A DNA stretch of 64,000 bases from Clostridia bacterium (GTDB lineage Bacteria > Bacillota > Clostridia > Oscillospirales > CAG-382): the NCBI GenBank assembly GCA_017456765.1, contig JAFTIR010000039.1, positions 29,832-93,831 on the forward strand. The letters are read 5' to 3'. How positions within the stretch are numbered: the first letter of the stretch is position 1; each line of letters starts with the position of its first letter. The notes under the pieces are model-generated. The model did no database searches. It was given only the letters and a program-made list of their open reading frames with translations, and was not told where the DNA came from. Positions 1-9,315 of the stretch are shown here, in pieces. A program made the translations under genes and the position numbers.

Positions 1-456
1 TTCATTGTAGTGACAATCTGCCTTGCTCTTTTGTATTATTCTTCAAAAATATATAATATTGACTTTGTTGTTTATTCGTCCATGACTCTGGCCGTGGCGG
101 TTGCCGTGTACCTTTGGGCGATGCGGTTTGAAACGCACATGGTGATTCTTAAGCTTATAATCGCGGCGGCAGGAATTGCGGTATGCGTGATGTTTAAGAA
201 GAATGTTTCGGGACTGAAAATTTCAAAACACAGAAAAGAATCGTTTTTGATTTTTCCATGCTACATAGCGCTGATATTCGGAATAGTGTTTATGTTCTGG
301 GCTTACTTCCAAAATATGGAATTTTTCAGAACAAGCGATATGCTGATGAGTATTCAGCGGGCAATTTTCCTCAATCGAAGCATGATGCTCATAGTAGTCT
401 TTGCACAGTATATTGTGTTTGCGGTGGTTTATACCGTAAGACGCATCAAGGATTAA
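1..456 (+). CDS. Multi-pass membrane protein, 5' end outside the window
   Basis: The frame is open from the first base, and the residues before the first GTG (position 10) are already hydrophobic, so the gene probably begins upstream of the window. About 150 residues are visible with roughly four hydrophobic segments separated by short basic loops, ending in a positively charged tail (RRIKD). I see no catalytic motif and do not recognise the family. It stops 30 bases before the PucR-type regulator on the same strand, so the two may share a transcript. The call of an integral membrane protein rests only on hydrophobicity. Confidence 0.6.
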   Translation, partial: FIVVTICLALLYYSSKIYNIDFVVYSSMTLAVAVAVYLWAMRFETHMVILKLIIAAAGIAVCVMFKKNVSGLKISKHRKESFLIFPCYIALIFGIVFMFWAYFQNMEFFRTSDMLMSIQRAIFLNRSMMLIVVFAQYIVFAVVYTVRRIKD

Positions 457-486
457 GACGGACAATCAGAAAGGATGAAATAATAA

Positions 487-1572
487 ATGTCTACAAGAGT
501 TTTTCAGAGTGTTATAAATCAGCTTAAGGATACGGTTGACAGAACAATTGCCGTAATTGACGACACAGGCGTTATAATTGCCTGTAGCGAGCTCGTCAGA
601 ATCGGAGAAAAGCAGACAGGCGTTGTTGACTTGTTCTCTTCCGATGATGAGGTTGTTACGGCCGGAGGAAATACATACAGACTTATAGGCAGCATCGCAA
701 AGATTGATAATATCATAATGGTGCAGGGTGAGGACAGAGAAAGTGCGGATGTGTGCGCTGTTCTTGCAGTTTCCTTTATGAATATCAAGAATCTTTACGG
801 AGAAAAATACGACAAATCCAGCTTTATCAAGAACATTATCCTTGACAATATACTTCCCAGTGATATTTATATAAAGGCAAAGGAGCTTCATTTCAATGCC
901 GAAGCTTCAAGAGCAGTGTTCTTTGTACGTTTTGCAGAAAAGGGAGAGGTTATTCCCTATGATATAATGCAAAATATGTTCCCCGATAAAAACAAGGACT
1001 ATGTTATAAGCATCGGCGAAAACGATGTTGTTCTCGTCAAAGAAGTAAAGACGGGAATTGACCAGAAGGAACTCGAAAAAATTGCGCACTCCATTGTTGA
1101 CACAATAAGTGCAGAGTTCTTCCATTCCGTGACAATCGGTATCGGTTCCGTTTCTGAAAACATAAAAGACCTTGCAACCGCCTTCAGAGAAAGCCAGGTT
1201 GCGATTGAAGTCGGAAAGGTGTTTGACACCAAGAAGAGTGTCATCAGCTATGAGAACCTCGGTATAGGTAGACTTATTTATCAGCTTCCCACAACACTTT
1301 GTGAAATGTTTTTGCAGGAAGTGTTCAAGAAGGGCAGTCTTGAAAGTCTTGACCATGAAACCCTTATGACAATTCAGGCATTCTTTGAAAACAACCTCAA
1401 TGTTTCTGAAACATCAAGAAAGCTCTTTGTACACAGAAATACTCTTGTGTACAGGCTTGAAAAAATCAGAAAGATTACAGGACTTGACCTTCGTGAATTC
1501 GAGCATGCCATTACATTCAAGGTTGCACTCATGGTTAAAAAGTATCTTACCTCCAAACCCGTCAAATACTAA
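487..1572 (+). CDS. PucR/CdaR-type transcriptional regulator
   Basis: This 361-residue protein ends in a PucR C-terminal helix-turn-helix (about residues 295-355), seen in the segment with NVSETSRKLFVHRNTLVYRL. The family is known for this arrangement: a variable sensor region followed by a DNA-binding tail. The N-terminal 130 residues include a PAS-like or diacid-sensor-like stretch (AVIDDTGVIIACS), and the middle resembles the GGDEF-like domain of CdaR relatives. The start is the ATG after AAGGA. The gene lies 15 bases before ftsE, and the same regulator-ftsE order is, as far as I recall, common in Clostridia. The ligand and target genes cannot be read from the sequence. Confidence 0.8.
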   Translation: MSTRVFQSVINQLKDTVDRTIAVIDDTGVIIACSELVRIGEKQTGVVDLFSSDDEVVTAGGNTYRLIGSIAKIDNIIMVQGEDRESADVCAVLAVSFMNIKNLYGEKYDKSSFIKNIILDNILPSDIYIKAKELHFNAEASRAVFFVRFAEKGEVIPYDIMQNMFPDKNKDYVISIGENDVVLVKEVKTGIDQKELEKIAHSIVDTISAEFFHSVTIGIGSVSENIKDLATAFRESQVAIEVGKVFDTKKSVISYENLGIGRLIYQLPTTLCEMFLQEVFKKGSLESLDHETLMTIQAFFENNLNVSETSRKLFVHRNTLVYRLEKIRKITGLDLREFEHAITFKVALMVKKYLTSKPVKY

Positions 1573-1587
1573 TAAAGGAATACCCAA

Positions 1588-2331
1588 ATGATTGAATTTA
1601 AGAACGTATCCAAAACATATGACAACAGAGAATACGTCCTCAACGATGTGAATCTTCGTATTGAGGATGGAGAATTTGTTTTTATAGTGGGAAAATCGGG
1701 CTCAGGTAAAACCACGCTTACAAAGCTTCTTCTGAGAGAAGAAAAGGTGAGCTCGGGAAGAATTGTTATAAACGGTTTCCGCCTTGATAAGATGAGAAAA
1801 GGAAAGGTGCCGTATCTCAGAAGAGAAATCGGTATGGTTTTTCAGGACTTCCGTCTTTTCCCAAAGAAAAACGTATATGAAAATGTTGCTTTTGCCATGC
1901 AGGTTATTGGTGCATCTTCGAGTTCTATAAAGAAAAGAGTGCCGTTTTTCTTGAACCTTGTGGGGCTTTCAAATAAGATGAAATCCTTTCCCACACAGCT
2001 TTCGGGAGGCGAGCAGCAGAGAGTTGCCCTTGCACGTGCCATTGTAAATAATCCCAATATTATTATTGCGGACGAGCCTACAGGTAACCTCGACCCGGAA
2101 ATGAGCCGTGAAATCATGGACCTTCTCATGACACTCAACGAAAAACTCGGAAAGACAGTCATCGTTGTAACTCATGAGCAGAATCTTGTAAGCATGTGCA
2201 ACAAAAGAGTTATAACTATAGGCGAGGGCGGAATTGTAAGCGACATTCCTTCACACCCTTGTGATTTTGTGAAAAAAGATGAGGAAGAAAACCTTGTCGA
2301 AGAAACGGGCGGTGCAGAAAATGAAGTTTAG
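1588..2331 (+). CDS. ftsE: Cell division ATP-binding protein FtsE
   Basis: FtsE is the ATPase of the FtsEX complex, which gates peptidoglycan hydrolases at the division site or lateral wall. The protein has 247 residues. It carries Walker A (GKSGSGKTT, about residues 35-43), the ABC signature LSGGEQQR, and Walker B with [11 protein letters not shown]. The usual FtsE length is about 225; the extra C-terminal 20 residues are acidic ([11 protein letters not shown]). The start is an ATG after AAAGGA. The 3' end overlaps ftsX by 11 bases, which suggests translational coupling. The genes that follow, an M23 peptidase and an S41 protease, fit the FtsEX role. Confidence 0.95.
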   Translation: MIEFKNVSKTYDNREYVLNDVNLRIEDGEFVFIVGKSGSGKTTLTKLLLREEKVSSGRIVINGFRLDKMRKGKVPYLRREIGMVFQDFRLFPKKNVYENVAFAMQVIGASSSSIKKRVPFFLNLVGLSNKMKSFPTQLSGGEQQRVALARAIVNNPNIIIADEPTGNLDPEMSREIMDLLMTLNEKLGKTVIVVTHEQNLVSMCNKRVITIGEGGIVSDIPSHPCDFVKKDEEENLVEETGGAENEV

Positions 2332-3217
2332 ACTTTTCACCTTCATTAAAGAGGGCTTCAAAGGCTTTTTCAGAAACGGTCTTATGAGTATTGCTTCAAT
2401 TCTTGTTCTGTTTTCGTCGCTTTTCCTAATTGGTATTTTCACAACTCTTATACGAAATGTAAACTATAATCTCGATGAGATGCAGGATTTCAAGGAGCTT
2501 ATCTGCTATATGGAGCTTGATGCGACCGACGAGCAGATTGCGAATGCGCAAACCGAAATCAATGGCTTCAGTCATGCTACAAAAGTTACATTTGTTTCCA
2601 AAGAAGAGGCACTTGAAAAGGAAAGACAGAAGTATAACAACCAAGAATATAAACAACTTTTTGAAATGTATGAAAACGGCAGAGCAAATCCTCTTCCCGA
2701 TGCCTTCAGAGTTGAATACGATTCGGTAAGCAGCCTTGATACCTTGGAGGAACAGCTTATCCGTGTTGACGGTGTTGAAAGTATCCGTAACAGCAACGAA
2801 ATTGCGCAAAACATTGAAAAATTAAAGAACATTATCACAATCGGCGGCACCTGGCTTATGGTTCTGTTGGTTGTAGTATCGGTGTTTGTTATCGCAAATA
2901 CGATTAAAATTACGTATCATTCAAGAGAGCTTGAAATCGGAATAATGAGATATATCGGCGCAACAAAGTATTATATAACAATGCCATTTGTTGTTGAAAG
3001 TATAATAATATCCGCGGTTGCAGCGGGACTCGGTTATCTTGCACAGTGGTATACTTATACTCGTTTTGTTGAAGGGATTACTGCAAAGTACCAGATAATA
3101 AAGGTAATTCCTTTTGCTGAAATGAATGATTTGTTCCTTATTATTTATTTTGGTGCCGGTCTTTTTATAGGTGTATTCGGCAGTATAGTCACAATCAGAA
3201 AGTACATGAAAGTGTAA
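2321..3217 (+). CDS. ftsX: Cell division permease FtsX
   Basis: FtsX is the membrane partner of FtsE. It passes ATP-driven conformational change to extracellular peptidoglycan hydrolases. The 298-residue protein has an N-terminal membrane helix (about residues 20-45), an extracellular domain of about 130 residues, and three C-terminal helices, the usual FtsX topology. The frame is open from 2279, but homologues begin with a MKFRxFxxxIKEGFKxxxRN-like segment, which favours the ATG at 2321. That start overlaps ftsE by 11 bases and has no strong ribosome site, as expected for coupled translation. The final segment (GVFGSIVTIRKYMKV) is typical of the family. Confidence 0.93.
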   Translation: MKFRLFTFIKEGFKGFFRNGLMSIASILVLFSSLFLIGIFTTLIRNVNYNLDEMQDFKELICYMELDATDEQIANAQTEINGFSHATKVTFVSKEEALEKERQKYNNQEYKQLFEMYENGRANPLPDAFRVEYDSVSSLDTLEEQLIRVDGVESIRNSNEIAQNIEKLKNIITIGGTWLMVLLVVVSVFVIANTIKITYHSRELEIGIMRYIGATKYYITMPFVVESIIISAVAAGLGYLAQWYTYTRFVEGITAKYQIIKVIPFAEMNDLFLIIYFGAGLFIGVFGSIVTIRKYMKV

Positions 3218-3242
3218 TTTGTCAGAAAGGAGGGCTTTTCGG

Positions 3243-4451
3243 ATGTCATATAGGAGCCGCAGGTTCATCGGAACTTTTGCAATGATTGTTGTAATGAGTT
3301 TGGTTACTGTTTTTCTTATGTGTTTTGATACAGTGAGCGTTTCGGCAACTTCTGCAAGCAGCGGAGTTTCCATACACGAACTCGAAAACAGTTTGAAAAA
3401 TGCGCAGGCTGAGGAAAAGAAATTAAAACAGTTAAAGCAAGACGCTGCAGCACAGGTGGCATCTTATGAGGCCCAGATACAAGAACTTGACAGCGAAATA
3501 TCCAATCTTACCGAACAGTTGACACTTGTTGAAAGACTTTTCGAACAGTGGAATCTGGACAAGGAAGAGACGGAGAAGAATATCGCTTCACTTGAAGAAA
3601 AAAAAGAACATGAAATTCAGGCATTTGAATCAATGCTGAGAATGTCATATCAGTATGGCTCAGATACATACTTTAATCTGATTTTCGGCTCTCAGGATAT
3701 AGGAGATTTTCTCTCAAGGGCAGACCTTATCGGATATCATCTCAAAGCAAATGATAACATTCTTGACAGTCTTTCGGGTACTATAAATGAACTTGAGACT
3801 GCCAACGAACAGTATACAAAGTCTATCAATAAAATAGACAGTTACTCAAATCAGCAAAAAGAGCTTCAGGCGCAGCTTGAAGAACGAAGTGAATTTGCAA
3901 GACAGAAAAAGCTCGAATTTGAAGCGGACAGAAAGAAGTATGACGAGCAGCTCAGTGCAAAGAGTGCTGAAATGGCTGATATGCAGGCACAAATCCAGGC
4001 ATATTATGCAGAACAGCTGAAGAACGGAAACACTCAAAAGTACGAGGGCGGCACATTCTTTATTCCTCTTCCCATAGGAAGCTATAGATTAACATCGCAG
4101 TTTGAAGTAAGAACAAGCCCGATTACGGGTAAAATAGAAAGCCACAACGGTCTCGATATGGCGGCTCCCGGCGGAACCCAGATTTACGCTGCAGCCGGCG
4201 GAACGGTAATTGACTCAAGATATAGTAACTCTTGGGGAAATGTCATACAGATTGACCACGGCGGAGGACTTGTGACTCTCTATGCTCATTGTAGCTATAG
4301 GGGAGTTCAGAAGGGACAGACTGTAGCCAAGGGTACGCCTATAGGAAAAGTAGGAACAACAGGTTGGTCAACGGGAAATCATCTGCATTTTACCGTTTAT
4401 GAAAACGGAGTTGCGGTGAATCCTCTGAAATACCTGCCTTCAAACGTTTAA
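3243..4451 (+). CDS. Secreted coiled-coil M23 (LytM) peptidoglycan endopeptidase
   Basis: This 402-residue protein has an N-terminal signal or anchor helix (residues about 10-35), a long Glu/Lys/Gln-rich coiled coil (about 45-265), and a C-terminal M23 domain (about 280-400). The zinc and catalytic motifs are intact: HNGLD (H and D ligands), an AHC segment, and HLHF near the end. This is the EnvC/PcsB-like partner layout expected next to FtsEX. Unlike E. coli EnvC, the LytM site is not degenerate, so it probably cuts peptide cross-links itself. The frame is open from a TTG at 3219, but AAGGAGG at 3227-3233 is correctly spaced for the ATG at 3243. Confidence 0.9.
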   Translation: MSYRSRRFIGTFAMIVVMSLVTVFLMCFDTVSVSATSASSGVSIHELENSLKNAQAEEKKLKQLKQDAAAQVASYEAQIQELDSEISNLTEQLTLVERLFEQWNLDKEETEKNIASLEEKKEHEIQAFESMLRMSYQYGSDTYFNLIFGSQDIGDFLSRADLIGYHLKANDNILDSLSGTINELETANEQYTKSINKIDSYSNQQKELQAQLEERSEFARQKKLEFEADRKKYDEQLSAKSAEMADMQAQIQAYYAEQLKNGNTQKYEGGTFFIPLPIGSYRLTSQFEVRTSPITGKIESHNGLDMAAPGGTQIYAAAGGTVIDSRYSNSWGNVIQIDHGGGLVTLYAHCSYRGVQKGQTVAKGTPIGKVGTTGWSTGNHLHFTVYENGVAVNPLKYLPSNV

Positions 4452-4463
4452 TTTTATAAAACT

Positions 4464-4495
4464 ACGGCGGTTTTGCTCACCGCCGTGAGTTTGTT
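4464..4495 (+). terminator. Hairpin after the M23 peptidase gene
   Basis: An 8-bp stem (ACGGCGGT / ACCGCCGT) with a 7-base loop is followed by a moderately T-rich tract. It may attenuate transcription into the S41 protease gene 40 bases downstream. The poor T-run makes full termination doubtful. Confidence 0.5.
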
Positions 4496-4527
4496 TATAT
4501 ACCCGAGAAAGAAACAGAGGTGCGAGA

Positions 4528-5757
4528 ATGAAAAAACTTGTTTCATGTTTACCTGTTGTTGTGTTTTTTATTGTGTCGGCATGTTTTCTGACATTTCAGG
4601 TGACATATACAATGACAGACAATTTCTGGAAAAGCAGAATAGATGATATGCTCAACACTTCGGGGGCAGATATTTCGCAGGGACTGTCGGAATTATCTGA
4701 AACTGTCGATAAAAATTATTTGTATCCGTTGGATGAAAAAACGTTGACAGCCGGTGTCATTGAAGGATATGTCAAGGCACTTCCTGACAGCTTTTCAATG
4801 TACATGGATGAGAACGAGTATCGAAATTATCTTGATTTTGAAAATGTGGTAAGCAATGTTGGTATAGGTGTGAACACACTTTACGATTCTTCGCTTGACG
4901 GTATATGTGTGATAAATGTGTATAAGGGTTCTCCCGCAGAATCTGCAGGAATTGTTCCCGGTGACCTTATTGTCGGCGTCAATGGAGTCCAGGTGAAACA
5001 GCTTGGTTATTACGGTGTTATGGCTGAGCTTGGTACGGGCAGTGAAAATGAGAAGGTTATTGTCGATGTCAGGAAAAGGACAGGAACTGACGTATCCTTT
5101 ACACTTTCCAAAAGTAAGGTGGATGCCAAAAGAATTGAGGGGCAAAAGCTCAAAAACAAAATTGGTCTTATTACTATACGGGGATTTGAAACGGGCGACG
5201 AAGAAGCCTTCAAGGAAGAAATGCGTTCTCTTATAACCTCGGACTGCGAAAAATTTGTTATAGATGTCAGAAATAATTCGGGTGGAAACATAGAGACTGT
5301 CTCTAAAATACTTGATTTCCTTATGCCGGAGGGAAATATGTTTGCAATTACCGATAAGGCGGGGGCGAAAAATACAATTATTTCCGATGCCAACTCGGTT
5401 CCGTATCCGCTTGCAGTGCTTGTCAATGAAAGGACTGTTTGTGGAGCGGAGGTGTTTGCTTCGGTTTTGGCATCAGGTGAAACCACAAGACTTTTCGGTG
5501 TTCGAACATACGGAAAAGCTTCTAATCAGAGCGTGTTTAAACTTACCGGCGGCGGTGCTGTAAGCCTTTCAACAACGAAATTTATACCGTCCTCAGAAGC
5601 TGATTTTGATATAAACGGTGTCATTCCCGATGAAACGGTTGACCTTTCCGATGATGCAAAGCTTCGTTTTACGTCGCTTCCGTCAGAGGAAGATGCACAG
5701 CTTCAGGCGGCAATAGAGTATCTTAAAACACAGAAACAGACATCAGTAAAGGATTAA
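4528..5757 (+). CDS. CtpA-like S41 carboxyl-terminal processing protease with a Cys in the nucleophile position
   Basis: The 409-residue protein has an N-terminal membrane or signal helix (about residues 5-25), a PDZ domain (about 108-185, with GIGV and GSPAESAGIVPGDLI) and an S41 peptidase domain. CtpA/CtpB proteases trim or degrade exported proteins using a Ser-Lys-Gln site. Aligned by eye to the family pattern N-x-x-x-x-S-A-x-E, this protein reads NERTVCGAE, so the nucleophile is Cys305. The Lys lies 25 residues later (TYGK, Lys330) and the Gln four beyond it (Gln334), exactly at family spacing. The gene sits fourth after ftsEX and the M23 peptidase, a setting also seen for ctpB in Bacillus. 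Family assignment is sure; the activity of the Cys form is not. Confidence 0.88.
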   Translation: MKKLVSCLPVVVFFIVSACFLTFQVTYTMTDNFWKSRIDDMLNTSGADISQGLSELSETVDKNYLYPLDEKTLTAGVIEGYVKALPDSFSMYMDENEYRNYLDFENVVSNVGIGVNTLYDSSLDGICVINVYKGSPAESAGIVPGDLIVGVNGVQVKQLGYYGVMAELGTGSENEKVIVDVRKRTGTDVSFTLSKSKVDAKRIEGQKLKNKIGLITIRGFETGDEEAFKEEMRSLITSDCEKFVIDVRNNSGGNIETVSKILDFLMPEGNMFAITDKAGAKNTIISDANSVPYPLAVLVNERTVCGAEVFASVLASGETTRLFGVRTYGKASNQSVFKLTGGGAVSLSTTKFIPSSEADFDINGVIPDETVDLSDDAKLRFTSLPSEEDAQLQAAIEYLKTQKQTSVKD

Positions 5758-5801
5758 ATGATACAATTTTTTCCAATAACCGTATTTTCGACAAAATGCT
5801 C

Positions 5802-5830
5802 TGTACAAATGTGGTATTGTATGTTATAAT
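5802..5830 (+). promoter_or_regulatory. Probable sigma-A promoter of rlmB
   Basis: A -35-like TGTACA and a perfect TATAAT are separated by 17 bases, 44 bases upstream of the rlmB start. No terminator is obvious after the preceding gene. Confidence 0.6.
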
Positions 5831-5873
5831 TAAGTGAAAAATGTACGAAAAAACTGTTTGAAAAAGGAAGATT

Positions 5874-6734
5874 ATGAGTAATAACAGATTGGTTGGCAAA
5901 AAAAAGGATCATAAAGGTGCAAACGGCAAAAAAGGCTTCTACGCCGAAAGCCGCAGGGGCACAAAACAGTATAATGACGGAAACGGCTATGAGGAAGGGC
6001 TTGAAAACGGCTCTGTTCCCGGAAGAAATGCTGTAAGAGAACTGCTGAAATCGGGAAGAACTGTTGAAAAAATTTATGTGCAGAGCGGAGAACGGGAAGG
6101 CTCAATTACCGTTCTTGCGGCAGAAGCAATAAAAAGAGGAATTCCTCTTATCGAGGTTGAAAAGGCAAAGCTCGATAAGCTCTGCGGTTATGAACAGCAT
6201 CAGGGAATTGTTGCGATTGCTTCCGAAAAAGAGTATGTTGAAATTGAAGATGTGCTTAAGATTGCCGAGGACAGAGGCGAAAAGCCGCTTATAGTAATTG
6301 CGGATAACGTATCGGATCCTCACAATCTTGGCGCGATTATACGCTGTGCTGAGGGCGCAGGCGCCCATGGCGTTGTTATCCCAAAAAGACGAAGTGCGTG
6401 TATTACACCTGCGGTTGCAAAGGCGAGTGCCGGTGCGACGGAGCATCTTGCGTGTGTTAAATGTGTAAATGTTACCGAAACAATAAAAAAACTCAAAGAA
6501 TACGGTCTCTGGGTGTTTGCCGCTGAGGCTGACGGTGAGGATTATACCAAGGTTGACTATACGATACCTTGTGCTATTGTTGTTGGCAGTGAAGAAAACG
6601 GTGTTTCGGCACTTGTAAAGAAAAACTGCGACTATATTGTTTCTCTTCCCATGAGAGGAAATGTAAATTCGTTAAATGTTTCGACTGCTGCTGCTGTGCT
6701 TCTTTATGAGGCAATAAGGCAGAGGGGTTATTAA
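5874..6734 (+). CDS. rlmB: 23S rRNA (guanosine-2'-O-)-methyltransferase RlmB
   Basis: This is a SpoU/TrmH-type SPOUT methyltransferase that uses S-adenosylmethionine to methylate a 23S rRNA guanosine 2'-hydroxyl. The 286-residue protein has a basic, low-complexity N-terminal 45 residues, an RNA-binding substrate domain beginning at VPGRNAVRELL, and the catalytic knot. The three SpoU motifs are visible: DNVSDPHNLGAIIRCAE, VVGSEENGVS and LPMRGNVNSLNVS. The start is the ATG after AAAGGAAG. The basic tail before the core is longer than in E. coli RlmB but common in Firmicutes. The degenerate P-type ATPase gene follows after 17 bases and may be cotranscribed. Confidence 0.92.
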   Translation: MSNNRLVGKKKDHKGANGKKGFYAESRRGTKQYNDGNGYEEGLENGSVPGRNAVRELLKSGRTVEKIYVQSGEREGSITVLAAEAIKRGIPLIEVEKAKLDKLCGYEQHQGIVAIASEKEYVEIEDVLKIAEDRGEKPLIVIADNVSDPHNLGAIIRCAEGAGAHGVVIPKRRSACITPAVAKASAGATEHLACVKCVNVTETIKKLKEYGLWVFAAEADGEDYTKVDYTIPCAIVVGSEENGVSALVKKNCDYIVSLPMRGNVNSLNVSTAAAVLLYEAIRQRGY

Positions 6735-6751
6735 ATAGAACAGGAGGTCAA

Positions 6752-9238
6752 ATGATGCAGAACAACACAGATTCCATGAACAAAACAAAAGAAATACCGG
6801 GAGTACGTGCCAATGAAAATGTGCAGGAACAAGAAGTACGCACCGATGTTCATGAGGACCAGCAGAGCCTTTTTGATGCGGAAAACGCTTTTTCCGAATC
6901 AATACTTGTCGAAAAGGATATTGTTGAAATAAACTCGTCGGAAACCAAAGAAAAGGCTGCGCATAATAGCGGAGATACGGCGGTGTTTGATTTGCCTGAA
7001 AAGAACACAGAAGAAAAAGATGTTTCGGTCAAAGAACTTCAGGACTCTGCTAAAGACTATTACGATGCGACTCATTCCGATAGTATAGAAGAAAAAGTCA
7101 ATGAGCTTTGCAAGCTCGCTGACAAAGGATTCGGTGAAGACGAAACCGAAGGTTTTGTTGTTGAAAAGTCGGAAGTTGTCATTGATGAAAAAAAGAAGAA
7201 AAAGGACAGAAAGCTGCGACGCCGTGGAGTTATTCTTGACGATGACATGGAGATGCTTTCGGGCGGTCTTGTTTCGACGGCTGTGTCGGAGGAACAGGCT
7301 TTCGAAGATGTAAAAACCTGGAATCCGAACCAAGAAAACGAAATAGATACAGATGAGCCTGTGCTTTCGGAAGAGCGGGGTGTTGAACACAAAAATCCGC
7401 TTGGAATTTATGATGAAACCGATAATGAGAATGAGGAAGAATCCGAAGAGGATAAGCTGATAAAGGCACTCGGAGGTTCAAAAAAGCATTTTAAGACATT
7501 TGAAGCTGTATTTGGCGATGATGAGCCTGAGGTGGAATATACCGACAGAAATCAGGAGGCAACTATTCTCAAGGATCTAAGGAAGGGTGCTATATTATCG
7601 GCGGTGTCCGTTGTTCTTACTTTCATTGCAACAGCAATTTGTTTTTATTTTGAATTTGCTGCAGGCACAAAGCTTGCACATCCTGCATTTTTTGAGGCGG
7701 GCAAATTCGGCGTAACATATTCAATGAGTATGCTCCAGATAATGTTTATCTGTGTAATTTTCAACCTTGATGGTATGAGAAGAGCATTTAAGGGACTGAG
7801 ACCTGCCAAGCCTTCAGCAGAAGGTTTCTGTGCGGCGGCAGTGGTTGTGTGTACCGTACATAGCGTACTTTCTGCGATACTTGTGTCTCACAGCACAGAA
7901 CTCAAATCCTTCTGCTCGGTCGGATGCCTGTCATTGCTGTTCCTTTCGGTAAACAGCTTCATTAAGGCACATACATCCCTTACTGCGTTTTGCTTTGCTG
8001 CCTCAAAGGCTCCGAAATATTCGTCTGTTGATCTTGACGTGGCTTCTGGAGAAGCCAAAGCCTTTGAAAAGTACCTTGACAAAGAAACATCACTTTTCAC
8101 AGTAGGAAAGAGTGATTTTGTAGACGGATTTTTCAAAAAATGTATGTCAGTACCCAAAGCCTCAAAGAATACTCTGAAACTTGTGCTTTTGGGATTATTT
8201 GTAGCGATTGTGACAGGCGTTGTATGCGGAGTAATCAAGGGAGCATATTCCGGCGTGTGTACATTTACGGTAGTATGTCTTGCATCTTTCCCTGCAAACG
8301 CGCTTATTTCAACGGCACTTCCGTTTTTTGCAGCCTCATCAAAGGCTAAAAAAACACAGACTGCATACATAGGTGAAGCGGCATGCGATGTGTATGAGAG
8401 CGCGGGAGTTATATCCTTTGACGACACAGAAGTTTTTCCTGCCAAGAGTGTTAAGGTGTCCAGCATAAGAACGTATGGAGATAACCGTATTGACAAGGTG
8501 ATTCTTTATATGGCAAGAATTTTTGACAAGGTTGAGGGACCTCTTTCGTTTGTTTTTGCAAATTCGGTGCAGAGTCTTGAAGACCGCGATATGGATGTGC
8601 AGATTTCAGAGCATTTTTCTGACGGAATCAGTGCCAAGGTTGATACAAGAGAGGTTCTTGTGGGAACGGACAACTTCATGAGACTTTATGATGTTGAAAC
8701 ACCCCTTGATAATATTGATGAATCGTTTACACGCTCGCTTGGAAGTATAATGTATATGGCGGTAGACGGAAAGCTCGCGGCGAAATTCTACATTAAGTAT
8801 ACGATGTCCAGAAACTTCGAGCCTATTTTGAGAGCATTTTATGATGCAGGTATCTGTGTTGGTATAAAAACGCATGATCCGTGTATTACAAATGAAATTG
8901 TTTGCGGAAACCTTAAGGGTAGCAATTATCCCGTTTCTGTTATAAAGAAGCATGACGAAAAGCAGGAAAATGACGGTATTGCAAAGAGTACGGAGGGAGC
9001 AATCATTTCACTTTCCGGCACACACAATTTCCTTAAGGGCTTTATCAGACTTGATAATCTGAGAAATGTATACCGTTCCAACACGATTATCAGTATTTTC
9101 TCGGCTATTGCAGGCGCTCTTCTGTCTGCATTTATGAGTGTTACGGGATTCTTTGGAATGGGAATAGTTACGTTGATTGCATTCCAGCTTGTATGGTGTA
9201 TTCCTACCGTTCTGTTCTCATTATTGTCAAAAAAATAA
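6752..9238 (+). CDS. Degenerate P-type ATPase-like membrane protein with an acidic N-terminal region
   Basis: The 828-residue protein starts with about 270 residues of acidic, charged, probably disordered sequence, then two hydrophobic hairpins (about 275-420), a third helix pair (about 470-530), a cytosolic region (about 535-755) and two C-terminal helices. The layout and local similarity recall a heavy-metal or P-type ATPase core. At the phosphorylation site, however, the expected DKTGT is replaced by DDTEV (Asp557 kept; Lys, Gly and second Thr lost). I see no TGE or GDGxND equivalent. It is therefore probably a pseudo-ATPase with a structural or sensing role. The start is ATG (or the next ATG) after AGGAGG. 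The exact family is uncertain. Confidence 0.65.
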   Translation: MMQNNTDSMNKTKEIPGVRANENVQEQEVRTDVHEDQQSLFDAENAFSESILVEKDIVEINSSETKEKAAHNSGDTAVFDLPEKNTEEKDVSVKELQDSAKDYYDATHSDSIEEKVNELCKLADKGFGEDETEGFVVEKSEVVIDEKKKKKDRKLRRRGVILDDDMEMLSGGLVSTAVSEEQAFEDVKTWNPNQENEIDTDEPVLSEERGVEHKNPLGIYDETDNENEEESEEDKLIKALGGSKKHFKTFEAVFGDDEPEVEYTDRNQEATILKDLRKGAILSAVSVVLTFIATAICFYFEFAAGTKLAHPAFFEAGKFGVTYSMSMLQIMFICVIFNLDGMRRAFKGLRPAKPSAEGFCAAAVVVCTVHSVLSAILVSHSTELKSFCSVGCLSLLFLSVNSFIKAHTSLTAFCFAASKAPKYSSVDLDVASGEAKAFEKYLDKETSLFTVGKSDFVDGFFKKCMSVPKASKNTLKLVLLGLFVAIVTGVVCGVIKGAYSGVCTFTVVCLASFPANALISTALPFFAASSKAKKTQTAYIGEAACDVYESAGVISFDDTEVFPAKSVKVSSIRTYGDNRIDKVILYMARIFDKVEGPLSFVFANSVQSLEDRDMDVQISEHFSDGISAKVDTREVLVGTDNFMRLYDVETPLDNIDESFTRSLGSIMYMAVDGKLAAKFYIKYTMSRNFEPILRAFYDAGICVGIKTHDPCITNEIVCGNLKGSNYPVSVIKKHDEKQENDGIAKSTEGAIISLSGTHNFLKGFIRLDNLRNVYRSNTIISIFSAIAGALLSAFMSVTGFFGMGIVTLIAFQLVWCIPTVLFSLLSKK

Positions 9239-9250
9239 GGTAAATAAGAA

Positions 9251-9276
9251 ATCCGCCGTTTTTACGGCGGATTTTT
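9251..9276 (+). terminator. Rho-independent terminator of the P-type ATPase-like gene
   Basis: An 8-bp GC-rich stem (ATCCGCCG / CGGCGGAT) is followed by a run of T, 13 bases after the stop codon. Confidence 0.85.
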
Positions 9277-9282
9277 GCACGC

Positions 9283-9310
9283 AAAAAATCGACACCGATA
9301 AGGTGTCGAT
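9283..9310 (-). terminator. Rho-independent terminator of glnN
   Basis: A 9-bp stem (ATCGACACC / GGTGTCGAT, positions 9288-9296 and 9302-9310) is followed on the minus strand by a run of six T. It lies directly after the glnN stop and back to back with the plus-strand terminator. Confidence 0.85.
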
Positions 9311-9315
9311 TTCTT

